A DNA stretch of 64,000 nt, taken from NCBI RefSeq assembly GCF_029227915.1, contig NC_079887.1:28023650-28087649 (forward strand), written 5' to 3'. Below the pieces are notes generated by a model. It searched no databases, had not been told where the DNA came from, and saw only the letters and a program-made list of their open reading frames with translations. The position numbers and the translations under genes were made by a program. Within the stretch, counting starts at the first letter, position 1. Each line of letters starts with the position of its first letter. Below are positions 1 through 13,930 of this stretch, piece by piece. The stretch comes from Hydractinia symbiolongicarpus (Eukaryota; Cnidaria; Hydrozoa; Anthoathecata; Hydractiniidae).

Positions 1-852
1 CATTTCCCGAACGATTTTTTATATTATTTTTTTACCACTAAACGCATGAGACTTGTACTTTTCAAAAATATTGTCATATTTGATGGGACGCTGAATAAAA
101 GAAGTTTAATCGCCGGCAAACGAAAATCCGCGATTTCCCGTAAATCCCGGGCTCGGCCCGTATAGTAAAAAGTATACAAAGAAAGTACCCAGGGAGTAAA
201 CTCATTTCCCGAACGATTTTTTAAATTATTTTTTCACCACTAAAACGCATGAGACTTGTTGTTTTCAAAAATGTTTTCATTTTTGATGAGACGCTGAATA
301 AAAGAAGTTTAATCGCCGGCAAACGAAAACCCGCGATTTCCCGTAAATCGCGGACTCGGCCCGTATAGTCAAAAGTATACAAAGAAAGTATCCAGGGAGT
401 AAACTCATTTCCCGAACGATTTTTTAAATTATTTTTTCACCACTAAAACGCATAAGACTTGTAGTTTTTAAAAATGTTTTCATTTTTGATGAGACGCTGA
501 ATAAAAGAAGTTTAATCGCCGGCAAACGAAAACCCGCGATTTCCCGTAAATACCGGCTTGGCCCGTATAGTCAAAAGTATACAAAGAAAGTACCCGGGGA
601 GTAAACTCATTTCCCGAACGATTTTTTAAATTATTTTTTCACCACTAAAACGCATGAGACTTGTAGTTTTCAAAAATGTTTTCATTTTTGATGAGACGCT
701 GAATAAAAGAAGTTTAATCGGCGGCAAACAAAAACCAGCGACTTCCCGTAAATCCCGGGCTTGGCCCGTATAGTCATAAGTATACAAAGAAAGTACCCAG
801 GGAGTAAACTCATTTCCCGAACGATTTTTTAAATTATTTTTTCACCACTAAA

Positions 853-866
853 ACGCATGACGCATG
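853..866 (+). repeat. 7 bp tandem duplication (ACGCATG x2) inside a monomer
   Basis: ACGCATG is doubled, lengthening this monomer (811-1020) to 210 bp. The same doubling occurs at 4503-4516, 6130-6143, 7757-7770, 9083-9096, 16598-16611, 19239-19252 and 41745-41758. An identical rare insertion at the same site implies one origin followed by copying, so it is a lineage marker linking 1-19 kb with the monomer at 41.7 kb. Confidence 0.9.
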
Positions 867-1222
867 AGACTTGTAGTTTTCAAAAATGTTTTCATTTTTG
901 ATGAGACGCTGAATAAAAGAAGTTTAATCGCCGGCAAACGAAAACCAGCGACTTCCCGTAAATCCCGGGCTTGGCCCGTATAGTCAAAAGTATACAAAGA
1001 AAGTACCCAGGGAGTAAACTCATTTCCCGAACAATTTTTTAAATTATTTTTTCACCACTAAAACGCATAAGACTTGTAGTTTTTAAAAATGTTTTCACTT
1101 TTGATGAGACGCTGAATAAAAGAAGTTTAATCGCCGGCAAACGAAAATCCGCGATTTCCCGTAATCCCGGGCTTGGCCCGTATAGTCAAAAGTATACAAA
1201 GAAAGTACCCAGGGAGTAAACT

Positions 1223-3246
1223 CATTTCTCGAACGATTTTTTATATTATTTTTTTACCACTAAACGCATGAGACTTGTAGTTTTCAAAAATATTTTCATA
1301 TTTGATGGGACGCTGAATAAAGGAAGTTTAATCGCCGGCAAACGAAAATCCGCGATTTCCCGTAAATCCCGGACTCGGCCCGTATAGTCAAAAGTATACA
1401 AAGAAAGTACCCAGGGAGTAAACTCATTTCCCCAACGATTTTTTGAATTATTTTTTCACCACTAAAACGCATAAGACTTGTAGTTTTCAAAAATGTTTTC
1501 ATTTTTGATGAGACGCTTAATGAAAGAGGTTTAATCGCCGGCAAACGATATCCCGCGTTTTCCCGTATATCCGGGTCTTGGCCCGTATAGTCGAATGTAT
1601 ACAAAGAAAGTACCCAGGGAGTAAACTCATTTCCCGAACGATTTTTTAAATTTTTTTTTCAAAACTAAAACGCATGAGACTTGTAGTTTTCAAAAATGTT
1701 TTCATTTTTGATGAGACACTTAATGAAAGAGTTTTAATCGCCGGAAAAGGAAAACCCGCGATTTCCCGTAAATCCCGGGCTTGGCCCGTATAGTCGAATG
1801 TATACAAAGAAAGTACCCTGTGAGTAAACTCATTTCCAGAACGATTTTTTAAATTATTTTTTCACCACTAAAACGCATGAGAATTTTAGTTTTCAAAAAT
1901 GTTTTCATTTTTGATGAGACGCTGAATAAAACCAGTTTAATCGCCGGCAAACGAAAACCTGCGATTTCCCTAAATCCCAGACTCGGCCCGCATAGTCAAA
2001 AGTATACAAAGAAAGCACCCAGGGAGTAAACTCATTTCCCGAACGATTTTTTAAATTACTTTTTCACCACTAAAACGCATGAGACTTGTAGTTTTTAAAA
2101 ATGTTTTCATTTTTGATGAGACGCTGAATAAAAGAAGTTTAATCGCCGGCAAACGAAAACCTGCGATTTCCCGTAAATCCTGGACTCGGCCCGTATAGTC
2201 AAAAGTATACAAAGAAAGTACCCAGGGAGTAAACTCATTTCCCAAACGATTTTTTAAATTATTATTTCACCACTAAAACGCATGAGACTTGTAGTTTTCA
2301 AGAATGTTTTCATTTTTCATGAGACGCTGAATAAAAGCAGTTTAATCGCTGGCAAACGAAAATCCGCGATTTCCCGTTATCCCGGGCTTGGCCCGTATAG
2401 TCAAAAGTATACAAAGAAAGTACCAAGGGAGTAAACTCATTTCCCGAACGATTTTTTATATTATTTTTTTACCACTAAACGCATGAGACTTGTAGTTTTC
2501 AAAAATATTTTCATATTTGATGGGACGCTAAATAAAAGAAGTTTAATCGCCGGCAAACGAAAATCCGCGATTTCCCGTAAATCCCGGACTCGGCCCGTAT
2601 AGTCAAAAGTATACAAAGAAAGTACTCAGGGAGTAAACTCATTTCCCGAACGATTTTTTGAATTATTTTTTCACCACTAAAACGCATGAGACTTGTAGTT
2701 TTTAAAAATGTTTTCATTTTTGATGAGACGCTGAACAAAAGAAGTTTAATCGCCGGCAAACGAAAACCTGCAATTTCCCGTAAATCCTGGACTCGGCCCG
2801 TATAGTCAAAAGTATACAAAGAAAGTACCCAGGGAGTAAACTCATTTCCCAAACGATTTTTTAAATTATTATTTCACCACTAAAACGCATGAGACTTGTA
2901 GTTTTCAAGAATGTTTTCATTTTTGATGAGACGCTGAATAAAGGCAGTTTAATCGCCGGCAAACAAAAACCTGCGATTTCCCTAAATCCCGGACTCGGCC
3001 CGTATAGTCAAAAGTATACAAAGAAAGTACCCAGGGAGTAAACTCATTTCCAGAACGATTTTTTAAATTATATTTTCACCACTAAAACGCATGAGACTTG
3101 CAGTTTTTAAAAATGTTTTCATTTTTGATGAGACGCTGAATAAAAGAAGTTTAATCGCCGGCAAACGAAAACCCGCGATTTCCCATAAATCCCGGCTTGG
3201 CCCGTATAGTCAAAAGTATACAAAGAAAGTACCCAGGGAGTAAACT
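1223..3246 (+). repeat. ~2 kb monomer string, copy 1 of a block repeated at 9,453
   Basis: The order of monomer variants here recurs at about 9,453-11,475, shifted by 8,230 bp (roughly 40 monomers). The shared order includes the TATATTATT class, the AAAACTAAAACGC class, the GAGAATTTTAG class and the AAATTACTTTTTC class. Small differences exist, for example TTTTTCATGAGAC near 2,320 against TTTTTGATGAGAC near 10,550. It is an older copy event than the exact duplications in the right half. Confidence 0.75.
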
Positions 3247-3838
3247 CATTTCCCGAACGATTTTTTATATTATTTTTTTACCACTAAACGCATGAGACTT
3301 GTACTTTTCAAAAATATTTTCATATTTGATGGGACGCTGAATAAAAGAAGTTTAATCGCCGGCAAACGAAAATCCGCGATTTCCCGTAAATCCCGGGCTC
3401 GGCCCGTATAGTCAAAAGTATACAAAGAAAGTACCCAGGGAGTAAACTCATTTCCCGAACGATTTTTTAAATTATTTTTTCACCACTAAAACGCATGAGA
3501 CTTGTTGTTTTCAAAAATGTTTTCATTTTTGATGAGACGCTGAATAAAAGAAGTTTAATCGCCGGCAAACGAAAACCCGCGATTTCCCGTAAATCCCGGA
3601 CTCGGCCCGTGTAGTCAAAAGTATACAAAGAAAGTATCCAGGGAGTAAACTCATTTCCCGAACGATTTTTTAAATTATTTTTTCACCACTAAAACGCATA
3701 AGACTTGTAGTTTTTAAAAATGATTTCATTTTTGATGAGACGCTGAATAAAAGAAGTTTAATCGCCGGCAAACGAAAACCCGCGATATCCCGTAAATACC
3801 GGCTTGGCCCGTATAGTCAAAAGTATACAAAGAAAGTA
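2622..3838 (+). repeat. 6-monomer block, copy 1 (repeated at 4,653-5,869)
   Basis: The block begins within GTACTCAGGGAG and runs for six monomers. It recurs 2,031 bp (ten monomers) downstream and is nearly identical. One difference seen is CCCGTGTAG here against CCCGTATAG in the second copy. After 3,838 the copies diverge (CCCTGTGAG against CCCGGGGAG), marking a block edge inside a monomer. Confidence 0.75.
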
Positions 3839-4652
3839 CCCTGTGAGTAAACTCATTTCCAGAACGATTTTTTAAATTATTTTTTCACCACTAAAACGCA
3901 TGAGAATTTTAGTTTTCAAAAATGTTTTCATTTTTGATGAGACGCTGAATAAAACCAGTTTAATCGCCGGCAAACGAAAACCTGCGATTTCCCTAAATCC
4001 CAGACTCGGCCCGCATAGTCAAAAGTATACAAAGAAAGCACCCAGGGAGTAAACTCATTTCCCGAACGATTTTTTAAATTACTTTTTCACCACTAAAACG
4101 CATGAGACTTGTAGTTTTCAAAAATGTTTTCATTTTTGATGAGACGCTTAATAAAAGAAGTTTAATCGCCGGCAAACGAAAACCCGCGATTTCCCGTAAA
4201 TACCGGCTTGGCCCGTATAGTCAAAAGTATACAAAGAAAGTACCCGGGGAGTAAACTCATTTCCCGAACGATTTTTTAAATTATTTTTTCACCACTAAAA
4301 CGCATGAGACTTGTAGTTTTCAAAAATGTTTTCATTTTTGATGAGACGCTGAATAAAAGAAGTTTAATCGGCGGCAAACAAAAACCAGCGACTTCCCGTA
4401 AATCCCGGGCTTGGCCCGTATAGTCATAAGTATACAAAGAAAGTACCCAGGGAGTAAACTCATTTCCCGAACGATTTTTTAAATTATTTTTTCACCACGA
4501 AAACGCATGACGCATGAGACTTGTAGTTTTCAAAAATGTTTTCATTTTTGATGAGACGCTGAATAAAAGAAGTTTAATCGCCGGCAAACGAAAACCAGCG
4601 ACTTCCCGTAAATCCCGGGCTTGGCCCGTATAGTCAAAAGTATACAAAGAAA

Positions 4653-5869
4653 GTACTCAGGGAGTAAACTCATTTCCCGAACGATTTTTTGAATTATTTT
4701 TTCACCACTAAAACGCATGAGACTTGTAGTTTTTAAAAATGTTTTCATTTTTGATGAGACGCTGAACAAAAGAAGTTTAATCGCCGGCAAACGAAAACCT
4801 GCAATTTCCCGTAAATCCTGGACTCGGCCCGTATAGTCAAAAGTATACAAAGAAAGTACCCAGGGAGTAAACTCATTTCCCAAACGATTTTTTAAATTAT
4901 TATTTCACCACTAAAACGCATGAGACTTGTAGTTTTCAAGAATGTTTTCATTTTTGATGAGACGCTGAATAAAGGCAGTTTAATCGCCGGCAAACAAAAA
5001 CCTGCGATTTCCCTAAATCCCGGACTCGGCCCGTATAGTCAAAAGTATACAAAGAAAGTACCCAGGGAGTAAACTCATTTCCAGAACGATTTTTTAAATT
5101 ATATTTTCACCACTAAAACGCATGAGACTTGCAGTTTTTAAAAATGTTTTCATTTTTGATGAGACGCTGAATAAAAGAAGTTTAATCGCCGGCAAACGAA
5201 AACCCGCGATTTCCCATAAATCCCGGCTTGGCCCGTATAGTCAAAAGTATACAAAGAAAGTACCCAGGGAGTAAACTCATTTCCCGAACGATTTTTTATA
5301 TTATTTTTTTACCACTAAACGCATGAGACTTGTACTTTTCAAAAATATTTTCATATTTGATGGGACGCTGAATAAAAGAAGTTTAATCGCCGGCAAACGA
5401 AAATCCGCGATTTCCCGTAAATCCCGGGCTCGGCCCGTATAGTCAAAAGTATACAAAGAAAGTACCCAGGGAGTAAACTCATTTCCCGAACGATTTTTTA
5501 AATTATTTTTTCACCACTAAAACGCATGAGACTTGTTGTTTTCAAAAATGTTTTCATTTTTGATGAGACGCTGAATAAAAGAAGTTTAATCGCCGGCAAA
5601 CGAAAACCCGCGATTTCCCGTAAATCCCGGACTCGGCCCGTATAGTCAAAAGTATACAAAGAAAGTATCCAGGGAGTAAACTCATTTCCCGAACGATTTT
5701 TTAAATTATTTTTTCACCACTAAAACGCATAAGACTTGTAGTTTTTAAAAATGATTTCATTTTTGATGAGACGCTGAATAAAAGAAGTTTAATCGCCGGC
5801 AAACGAAAACCCGCGATATCCCGTAAATACCGGCTTGGCCCGTATAGTCAAAAGTATACAAAGAAAGTA
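4653..5869 (+). repeat. 6-monomer block, copy 2
   Basis: This is the second copy of 2,622-3,838. The TATATTATT-class monomer at 5,278 matches those at 1 and 3,247, so three related strings of this type lie in the first 6 kb. Confidence 0.75.
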
Positions 5870-5870
5870 C

Positions 5871-7497
5871 CCGGGGAGTAAACTCATTTCCCGAACGATT
5901 TTTTAAATTATTTTTTCACCACTAAAACGCATGAGACTTGTAGTTTTCAAAAATGTTTTCATTTTTGATGAGACGCTGAATAAAAGAAGTTTAATCGGCG
6001 GCAAACAAAAACCAGCGACTTCCCGTAAATCCCGGGCTTGGCCCGTATAGTCATAAGTATACAAAGAAAGTACCCAGGGAGTAAACTCATTTCACGAACG
6101 ATTTTTTAAATTATTTTTTCATCACTAAAACGCATGACGCATGAGACTTGTAGTTTTCAAAAATGTTTTCATTTTTGATGAGACGCTGAATAAAAGAAGT
6201 TTAATCGCCGGCAAACGAAAACCAGCGACTTCCCGTAAATCCCGGGCTTGGCCCGTATAGTCAAAAGTATACAAAGAAAGTACCCAGGGAGTAAACTCAT
6301 TTCCCGAACAATTTTTTAAATTATTTTTTCACCACTAAAACGCATAAGACTTGTAGTTTTTAAAAATGTTTTCACTTTTGTTGAGACGCTGAATAAAAGA
6401 AGTTTAATCGCCGGCAAACGAAAATCCGCGATTTCCCGTAATCCCGGGCTTGGCCCGTATAGTCAAAAGTATACAAAGAAAGTACCCAGGGAGTAAACTC
6501 ATTTCCCGAACGATTTTTTATATTATTTTTTTACCACTAAACGCATGAGACTTGTAGTTTTCAAAAATATTTTCATATTTGATGGGACGCTGAATAAAGG
6601 AAGTTTAATCGCCGGCAAACGAAAATCCGCGATTTCCCGTAAATCCCGGACTCGGCCCGTATAGTCAAAAGTATACAAAGAAAGTACCCAGGGAGTAAAC
6701 TCATTTCCCGAACGATTTTTTGAATTATTTTTTCACCACTAAAACGCATGAGACTTGTAGTTTTCAAAAATGTTTTCATTTTTGATGAGACGCTGAATGA
6801 AAGAGGTTTAATCGCCGGCAAACGATATCCCGCGTTTTCCCGTATATCCGGGTCTTGGCCCGTATAGTCGAATGTATACAAAGAAAGTACCCAGGGAGTA
6901 AACTCATTTCCCGAACGATTTTTTAAATTATTTTTTCAAAACTAAAACGCATGAGACTTGTAGTTTTCAAAAATATTTTCATTTTTGATGAGACGCTTAA
7001 TGAAAGAGTTTTAATCGCCGGAAAACGAAAACCCGCGATTTCCCGTAAATCCCGGGCTTGGCCCGTATAGTCGAATGTATACAAAGAAAGTACCCTGTGA
7101 GTAAACTCATTTCCAGAACGATTTTTTAAATTATTTTTTCACCACTAAAACGCATGAGAATTTTAGTTTTCAAAAATGTTTTCATTTTTGATGAGACGCT
7201 GAATAAAACCAGTTTAATCGCCGGCAAACGAAAACCTGCGATTTCCCTAAATCCCAGACTCGGCCCGCATAGTCAAAAGTATACAAAGAAAGCACCCAGG
7301 GAGTAAACTCATTTCCCGAACGATTTTTTAAATTACTTTTTCACCACTAAAACGCATGAGACTTGTAGTTTTCAAAAATGTTTTCATTTTTGATGAGACG
7401 CTTAATAAAAGAAGTTTAATCGCCGGCAAACGAAAACCCGCGATTTCCCGTAAATACCGGCTTGGCCCGTATAGTCAAAAGTATACAAAGAAAGTAC
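5871..7497 (+). repeat. 8-monomer unit (~1,627 bp), copy 1
   Basis: The unit starts within CCCGGGGAG and contains the 7 bp duplication monomer (6130), a TATATTATT-class monomer (about 6,504), an AAAACTAAAACGC monomer and a GAGAATTTTAG monomer. Shifted by 1,627-1,628 bp it matches the following sequence up to the truncated monomer at 8,736. Confidence 0.75.
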
Positions 7498-8735
7498 CCG
7501 GGGAGTAAACTCATTTCCCGAACGATTTTTTAAATTATTTTTTCACCACTAAAACGCATGAGACTTGTAGTTTTCAAAAATGTTTTCATTTTTGATGAGA
7601 CGCTGAATAAAAGAAGTTTAATCGGCGGCAAACAAAAACCAGCGACTTCCCGTAAATCCCGGGCTTGGCCCGTATAGTCATAAGTATACAAAGAAAGTAC
7701 CCAGGGAGTAAACTCATTTCCCGAACGATTTTTTAAATTATTTTTTCACCACGAAAACGCATGACGCATGAGACTTGTAGTTTTCAAAAATGTTTTCATT
7801 TTTGATGAGACGCTGAATAAAAGAAGTTTAATCGCCGGCAAACGAAAACCAGCGACTTCCCGTAAATCCCGGGCTTGGCCCGTATAGTCAAAAGTATACA
7901 AAGAAAGTACCCAGGGAGTAAACTCATTTCCCGAACAATTTTTTAAATTATTTTTTCACCACTAAAACGCATAAGACTTGTAGTTTTTTAAAATGTTTTC
8001 ATTTTTGATGAGACGCTGAATAAAAGAAGTTTAATCGCCGGCAAACGAAAACCCGCGATTTCCCGTAAATCCCGGGCTTGGCCCGTATAGTCAAAAGTAT
8101 ACAAAGAAAGTACCCAGGGAGTAAACTCATTTCCCGAACGATTTTTTATATTATTTTTTTACCACTAAACGCATGAGACTTGTAGTTTTCAAAAATATTT
8201 TCATATTTGATGGGACGCTGAATAAAGGAAGTTTAATCGCCGGCAAACGAAAATCCGCGATTTCCCGTAAATCCCGGACTCGGCCCGTATAGTCAAAAGT
8301 ATACAAAGAAAGTACCCAGGGAGTAAACTCATTTCCCGAACGATTTTTTGAATTATTTTTTCACCACTAAAACGCATGAGACTTGTAGTTTTCAAAAATG
8401 TTTTCATTTTTGATGAGACGCTTAATGAAAGAGGTTTAATCGCCGGCAAACGATATCCCGCGTTTTCCCGTATATCCGGGTCTTGGCCCGTATAGTCGAA
8501 TGTATACAAATAAAGTACCCAGGGAGTAAACTCATTTCCCGAACGATTTTTTAAATTATTTTTTCAAAACTAAAACGCATGAGACTTGTAGTTTTCAAAA
8601 ATATTTTCATTTTTGATGAGACGCTTAATGAAAGAGTTTTAATCGCCGGAAAACGAAAACCCGCGATTTCCCGTAAATCCCGGGCTTGGCCCGTATAGTC
8701 GAATGTATACAAAGAAAGTACCCTGTGAGTAAACT
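7498..8735 (+). repeat. 8-monomer unit, copy 2, cut short
   Basis: This matches 5,871-7,108 monomer for monomer, then ends at the truncated monomer 8,736-8,837. The next CCCGGGGAG follows 1,325 bp after the start of this unit instead of 1,627, so about one and a half monomers are missing. Confidence 0.7.
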
Positions 8736-8837
8736 CATTTCCAGAACGCCGGCAAACGAAAATCCGCGATTTCCCGTAATCCCGGGCTTGGCCCGTATAG
8801 TCAAAAGTATACAAAGAAAGTACCCGGGGAGTAAACT
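8736..8837 (+). repeat. Half-length monomer (102 bp) with internal deletion
   Basis: The monomer runs CATTTCCAGAACG directly into CCGGCAAACG, dropping the T tracts, the dyad and the GAATAAAAG segment. It is 102 bp, about 101 bp short. The breakpoint shares a CG dinucleotide (8747-8748) between the flanks AACG and ATCG, consistent with a short-homology deletion. It is the only half-length monomer I found in the window. Confidence 0.85.
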
Positions 8838-9452
8838 CATTTCCCGAACGATTTTTTAAATTATTTTTTCACCACTAAAACGCATGAGACTTGTAGTTTT
8901 CAAAAATGTTTTCATTTTTGATGAGACGCTGAATAAAAGAAGTTTAATCGGCGGCAAACAAAAACCAGCGACTTCCCGTAAATCCCGGGCTTGGCCCGTA
9001 TAGTCATAAGTATACAAAGAAAGTACCCAGGGAGTAAACTCATTTCACGAACGATTTTTTAAATTATTTTTTCACCACTAAAACGCATGACGCATGAGAC
9101 TTGTAGTTTTCAAAAATGTTTTCATTTTTGATGAGACGCTGAATAAAAGAAGTTTAATCGCCGGCAAACGAAAACCAGCGACTTCCCGTAAATCCCGGGC
9201 TTGGCCCGTATAGTCAAAAGTATACAAAGAAAGTACCCAGGGAGTAAACTCATTTCCCGAACAATTTTTTAAATTATTTTTTCACCACTAAAACGCATAA
9301 GACTTGTAGTTTTTAAAAATGTTTTCACTTTTGTTGAGACGCTGAATAAAAGAAGTTTAATCGCCGGCAAACGAAAATCCGCGATTTCCCGTAATCCCGG
9401 GCTTGGCCCGTATAGTCAAAAGTATACAAAGAAAGTACCCAGGGAGTAAACT

Positions 9453-11475
9453 CATTTCCCGAACGATTTTTTATATTATTTTTTTACCACTAAACGCATG
9501 AGACTTGTAGTTTTCAAAAATATTTTCATATTTGATGGGACGCTGAATAAAGGAAGTTTAATCGCCGGCAAACGAAAATCCGCGATTTCCCGTAAATCCC
9601 GGACTCGGCCCGTATAGTCAAAAGTATACAAAGAAAGTACCCAGGGAGTAAACTCATTTCCCGAACGATTTTTTGAATTATTTTTTCACCACTAAAACGC
9701 ATGAGACTTGTAGTTTTCAAAAATGTTTTCATTTTTGATGAGACGCTTAATGAAAGAGGTTTAATCGCCGGCAAACGATATCCCGCGTTTTCCCGTATAT
9801 CCGGGTCTTGGCCCGTATAGTCGAATGTATACAAAGAAAGTACCCAGGGAGTAAACTCATTTCCCGAACGATTTTTTAAATTATTTTTTCAAAACTAAAA
9901 CGCATGAGACTTGTAGTTTTCAAAAATATTTTCATTTTTGATGAGACGCTTAATGAAAGAGTTTTAATCGCCGGAAAACGAAAACCCGCGATTTCCCGTA
10001 AATCCCGGGCTTGGCCCGTATAGTCGAATGTATACAAAGAAAGTACCCTGTGAGTAAACTCATTTCCAGAACGATTTTTTAAATTATTTTTTCACCACTA
10101 AAACGCATGAGAATTTTAGTTTTCAAAAATGTTTTCATTTTTGATGAGACGCTGAATAAAACCAGTTTAATCGCCGGCAAACGAAAACCTGCGATTTCCC
10201 TAAATCCCAGACTCGGCCCGCATAGTCAAAAGTATACAAAGAAAGCACCCAGGGAGTAAACTCATTTCCCGAACGATTTTTTAAATTACTTTTTCACCAC
10301 TAAAACGCATGAGACTTGTAGTTTTTAAAAATGTTTTCATTTTTGATGAGACGCTGAATAAAAGAAGTTTAATCGCCGGCAAACGAAAACCTGCGATTTC
10401 CCGTAAATCCTGGACTCGGCCCGTATAGTCAAAAGTATACAAAGAAAGTACCCAGGGAGTAAACTCATTTCCCAAACGATTTTTTAAATTATTATTTCAC
10501 CACTAAAACGCATGAGACTTGTAGTTTTCAAGAATGTTTTCATTTTTGATGAGACGCTGAATAAAAGCAGTTTAATCGCCGGCAAACGAAAATCCGCGAT
10601 TTCCCGTTATCCCGGGCTTGGCCCGTATAGTCAAAAGTATACAAAGAAAGTACCAAGGGAGTAAACTCATTTCCCGAACGATTTTTTATATTATTTTTTT
10701 ACCACTAAACGCATGAGACTTGTAGTTTTCAAAAATATTTTCATATTTGATGGGACGCTGAATAAAAGAAGTTTAATCGCCGGCAAACGAAAATCCGCGA
10801 TTTCCCGTAAATCCCGGACTCGGCCCGTATAGTCAAAAGTATACAAAGAAAGTACACAGGGAGTAAACTCATTTCCCGAACGATTTTTTGAATTATTTTT
10901 TCACCACTAAAACGCATGAGACTTGTAGTTTTTAAAAATGTTTTCATTTTTGATGAGACGCTGAATAAAAGAAGTTTAATCGCCGGCAAACGAAAACCTG
11001 CGATTTCCCGTAAATCCTGGACTCGGCCCGTATAGTCAAAAGTATACAAAGAAAGTACCCAGGGAGTAAACTCATTTCCCAAACGATTTTTTAAATTATT
11101 ATTTCACCACTAAAACGCATGAGACTTGTAGTTTTCAAGAATGTTTTCATTTTTGATGAGACGCTGAATAAAAGCAGTTTAATCGCCGGCAAACAAAAAC
11201 CTGCGATTTCCCTAAATCCCGGACTCGGCCCGTATAGTCAAAAGTATACAAAGAAAGTACCCAGGGAGTAAACTCATTTTCAGAACGATTTTTTAAATTA
11301 TATTTTCACCACTAAAACGCATGAGACTTGCAGTTTTTAAAAATGTTTTCATTTTTGATGAGACGCTGAATAAAAGAAGTTTAATCGCCGGCAAACGAAA
11401 ACCCGCGATTTCCCATAAATCCCGGCTTGGCCCGTATAGTCAAAAGTATACAAAGAAAGTACCCAGGGAGTAAAC
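9453..11475 (+). repeat. ~2 kb monomer string, copy 2 of the 1,223 block
   Basis: Same class order as 1,223-3,245, shifted by 8,230 bp. Part of the string appears again from about 17,000, shifted a further 7,515 bp. The junction at about 11.5 kb is followed by monomers with other variant combinations. Confidence 0.7.
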
Positions 11476-11879
11476 TCATTTCCCAAACGATTTTTTAAAT
11501 TATTTTTTCACCACTAAAACGCATGAGACTTGTAGTTTTTAAAAAAGTTTTCATTTTTGATGTGACGCTGAATAAAAGCAGTTTAATCGCCGGCAAACGA
11601 AAACCTGTGATTTCCCTAAATCCCGGACTCGGCCCGTATAGTCAAAAGTATACAAAGAAAGTACCCAGGGAGTAAACTCATTTCCAGAACGATTTTTTAA
11701 ATTATTTTTTCACCACTAAAACGCATAAGACTTGTAGTTTTTTAAAATGTTTTCATTTTTGATGAGACGCTGAATAAAAGAAGTTTAATCGCCGGCAAAC
11801 GAAAACCCGCGATTTCCCGTAAATACCGGCTTGGCCCGTATAGTCAAAAGTATACAAAGAAAGTACCCGGGGGGAGTAA

Positions 11880-13930
11880 ACTCATTTCCCGAACGATTTT
11901 TTAAATTATTTTTTCACCACTAAAACGCATGAGACTTGTAGTTTTCAAAAATGTTTTCATTTTTGATGAGACGCTGAATAAAAGAAGTTTAATCGGCGGC
12001 AAACGAAAACCAGCGACTTCCCGTAAATCCCGGGCTTGGCCCGTATAGTCATAAGTATACAAAGAAAGTACCCAGGGAGTAAACTCATTTCCCAAACGAT
12101 TTTTTAAATTACTTTTTCACCACTAAAACGCATGAGACTTGTAGTTTTTAAAAATGTTTTCATTTCTGATGAGACGCTGAATAAAAGAAGTTTAATCGCC
12201 GGCAAACGAAAACCTGCGATTTCCCGCAAATCCTGGACTCGGCCCGTATAGTCAAAAGTATACAAAGAAAGTACCCAGGGAGTAAACTCATTTCCCAAAC
12301 GATTTTTTAAATTATTATTTCACCACTAAAACGCATAGGACTTGTAGTTTTTAAAAATGTTTTCATTTTTGATGAGACGCTGAATAAAAGAAGTTTAATC
12401 GCCGGCATACGAAAACCTGCGATTTCCCTAAATCCCGGACTCGGCCCGTATAGTCAAAAGTATACAAAGAAAGTACCCAGGGAGTAAACTCATTTCCCGA
12501 ACGATTTTTTAAATTATTTTTTCACCACTAAAACGCATGAAGATTTTTATTTTTCAAAAATGTTTTCATTTTTGATGAGACGCTGAATAAAAGAAGTTTA
12601 ATCGCCGGCAAACGAAAACCTGCGATTTCCCGTAAATCCTGGACTCGGCCCGTATAGTCAAAAGTATACAAAGAAAGTACCCGGGGGGAGTAAACTCCTT
12701 TCCCGAACGATTTTTTAAATTATTTTTTCACCACTAAAACGCATGAGACTTGTAGTTTTCAAAAATGTTTTCATTTTTGATGAGACGCTGAATAAAAGAA
12801 GTTTAATCGGCGGCAAACGAAAACCAGCGACTTCCCGTAAATCCCGGGCTTGGCCCGTATAGTCATAAGTATACAAAGAAAGTACCCAGGGAGTAAACTC
12901 ATTTCCCGAACGATTTTTTAAATTACTTTTTCACCACTAAAACGCATGAGACTTGTAGTTTTTAAAAATGTTTTCATTTCTGATGAGACGCTGAATAAAA
13001 GAAGTTTAATCGCCGGCAAACGAAAACCTGCGATTTCCCGCAAATCCTGGACTCGGCCCGTATAGTCAAAAGTATACAAAGAAAGTACCCAGGGAGTAAA
13101 CTCATTTCCCAAACGATTTTTTAAATTATTATTTCACCACTAAAACGCATAGGACTTCTAGTTTTTAAAAATGTTTTCATTTTTGATGAGACGCTGAATA
13201 AAAGAAGTTTAATCGCCGGCAAACGAAAACCTGCGATTTCCCTAAATCCCGGACTCGGCCCGTATAGTCAAAAGTATACAAAGAAAGTACCCAGGGAGTA
13301 AACTCATTTCCCGAACGATTTTTTAAATTATTTTTTCACCACTAAAACACATGAAGATTTTTATTTTTCAAAAATGTGTCCATTTTTGATGAGACGCTGA
13401 ATAAAAGAAGTTTAATCGCCGGCAAACGAAAACCTGCGATTTCCCGTAAATCCTGGACTCGGCCCGTATAGTCAAAAGTATACAAAGAAAGTACCCAGGG
13501 AGTAAACTCATTTCCCAAACGATTTTTTAAATTATTATTTTACCACTAAAACGCATGAGACTTGTAGTTTTTAAAAATGTTTTTATTTTTGATGAGACGC
13601 TGAATAAAAGAAGTTTAATCGCCGGCAAACGAAAATCCGCGATTTCCCGTAAATCCCGGCTCGGCCCGTATAGTCAAAAGTATACAAAGAAAGTACCCAG
13701 GGAGTAAACTCATTTCCCGAACGATTTTTTAAATTATTTTTTCACCACTAAAACGCATGAGACTTGTTGTTTTCAAAAATGTTTTCATTTTTGATGAGAC
13801 GCTGAATAAAAGAAGTTTAATCGCCGGCAAACGAAAACCCGCGATTTCCCGTAAATCCCGGACTCGGCCCGTATAGTCAAAAGTATACAAAGAAAATATC
13901 CAGGGAGTAAACTCATTTCCCGAACGATTT
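11880..13930 (+). repeat. Mixed monomers with first GAAGATTTTTA class
   Basis: This stretch introduces monomers reading CATGAAGATTTTTATTTTTC (about 12,540 and 13,350) and the GGGGGGAGTAAACTCCTTTCC junction variant (about 12,682). Comparable strings recur 1,828 bp later, near 14,510, and again at 15,729. It contains only satellite. Confidence 0.65.

Noticed and set aside
2-141. Internal repeat ATTTCCCG (consensus 2-9 and 134-141) as a sign that the monomer is a dimer
   Set aside because: The match is only 8 bp and the sequences around it do not align, so a two-part origin of the monomer is not supported.
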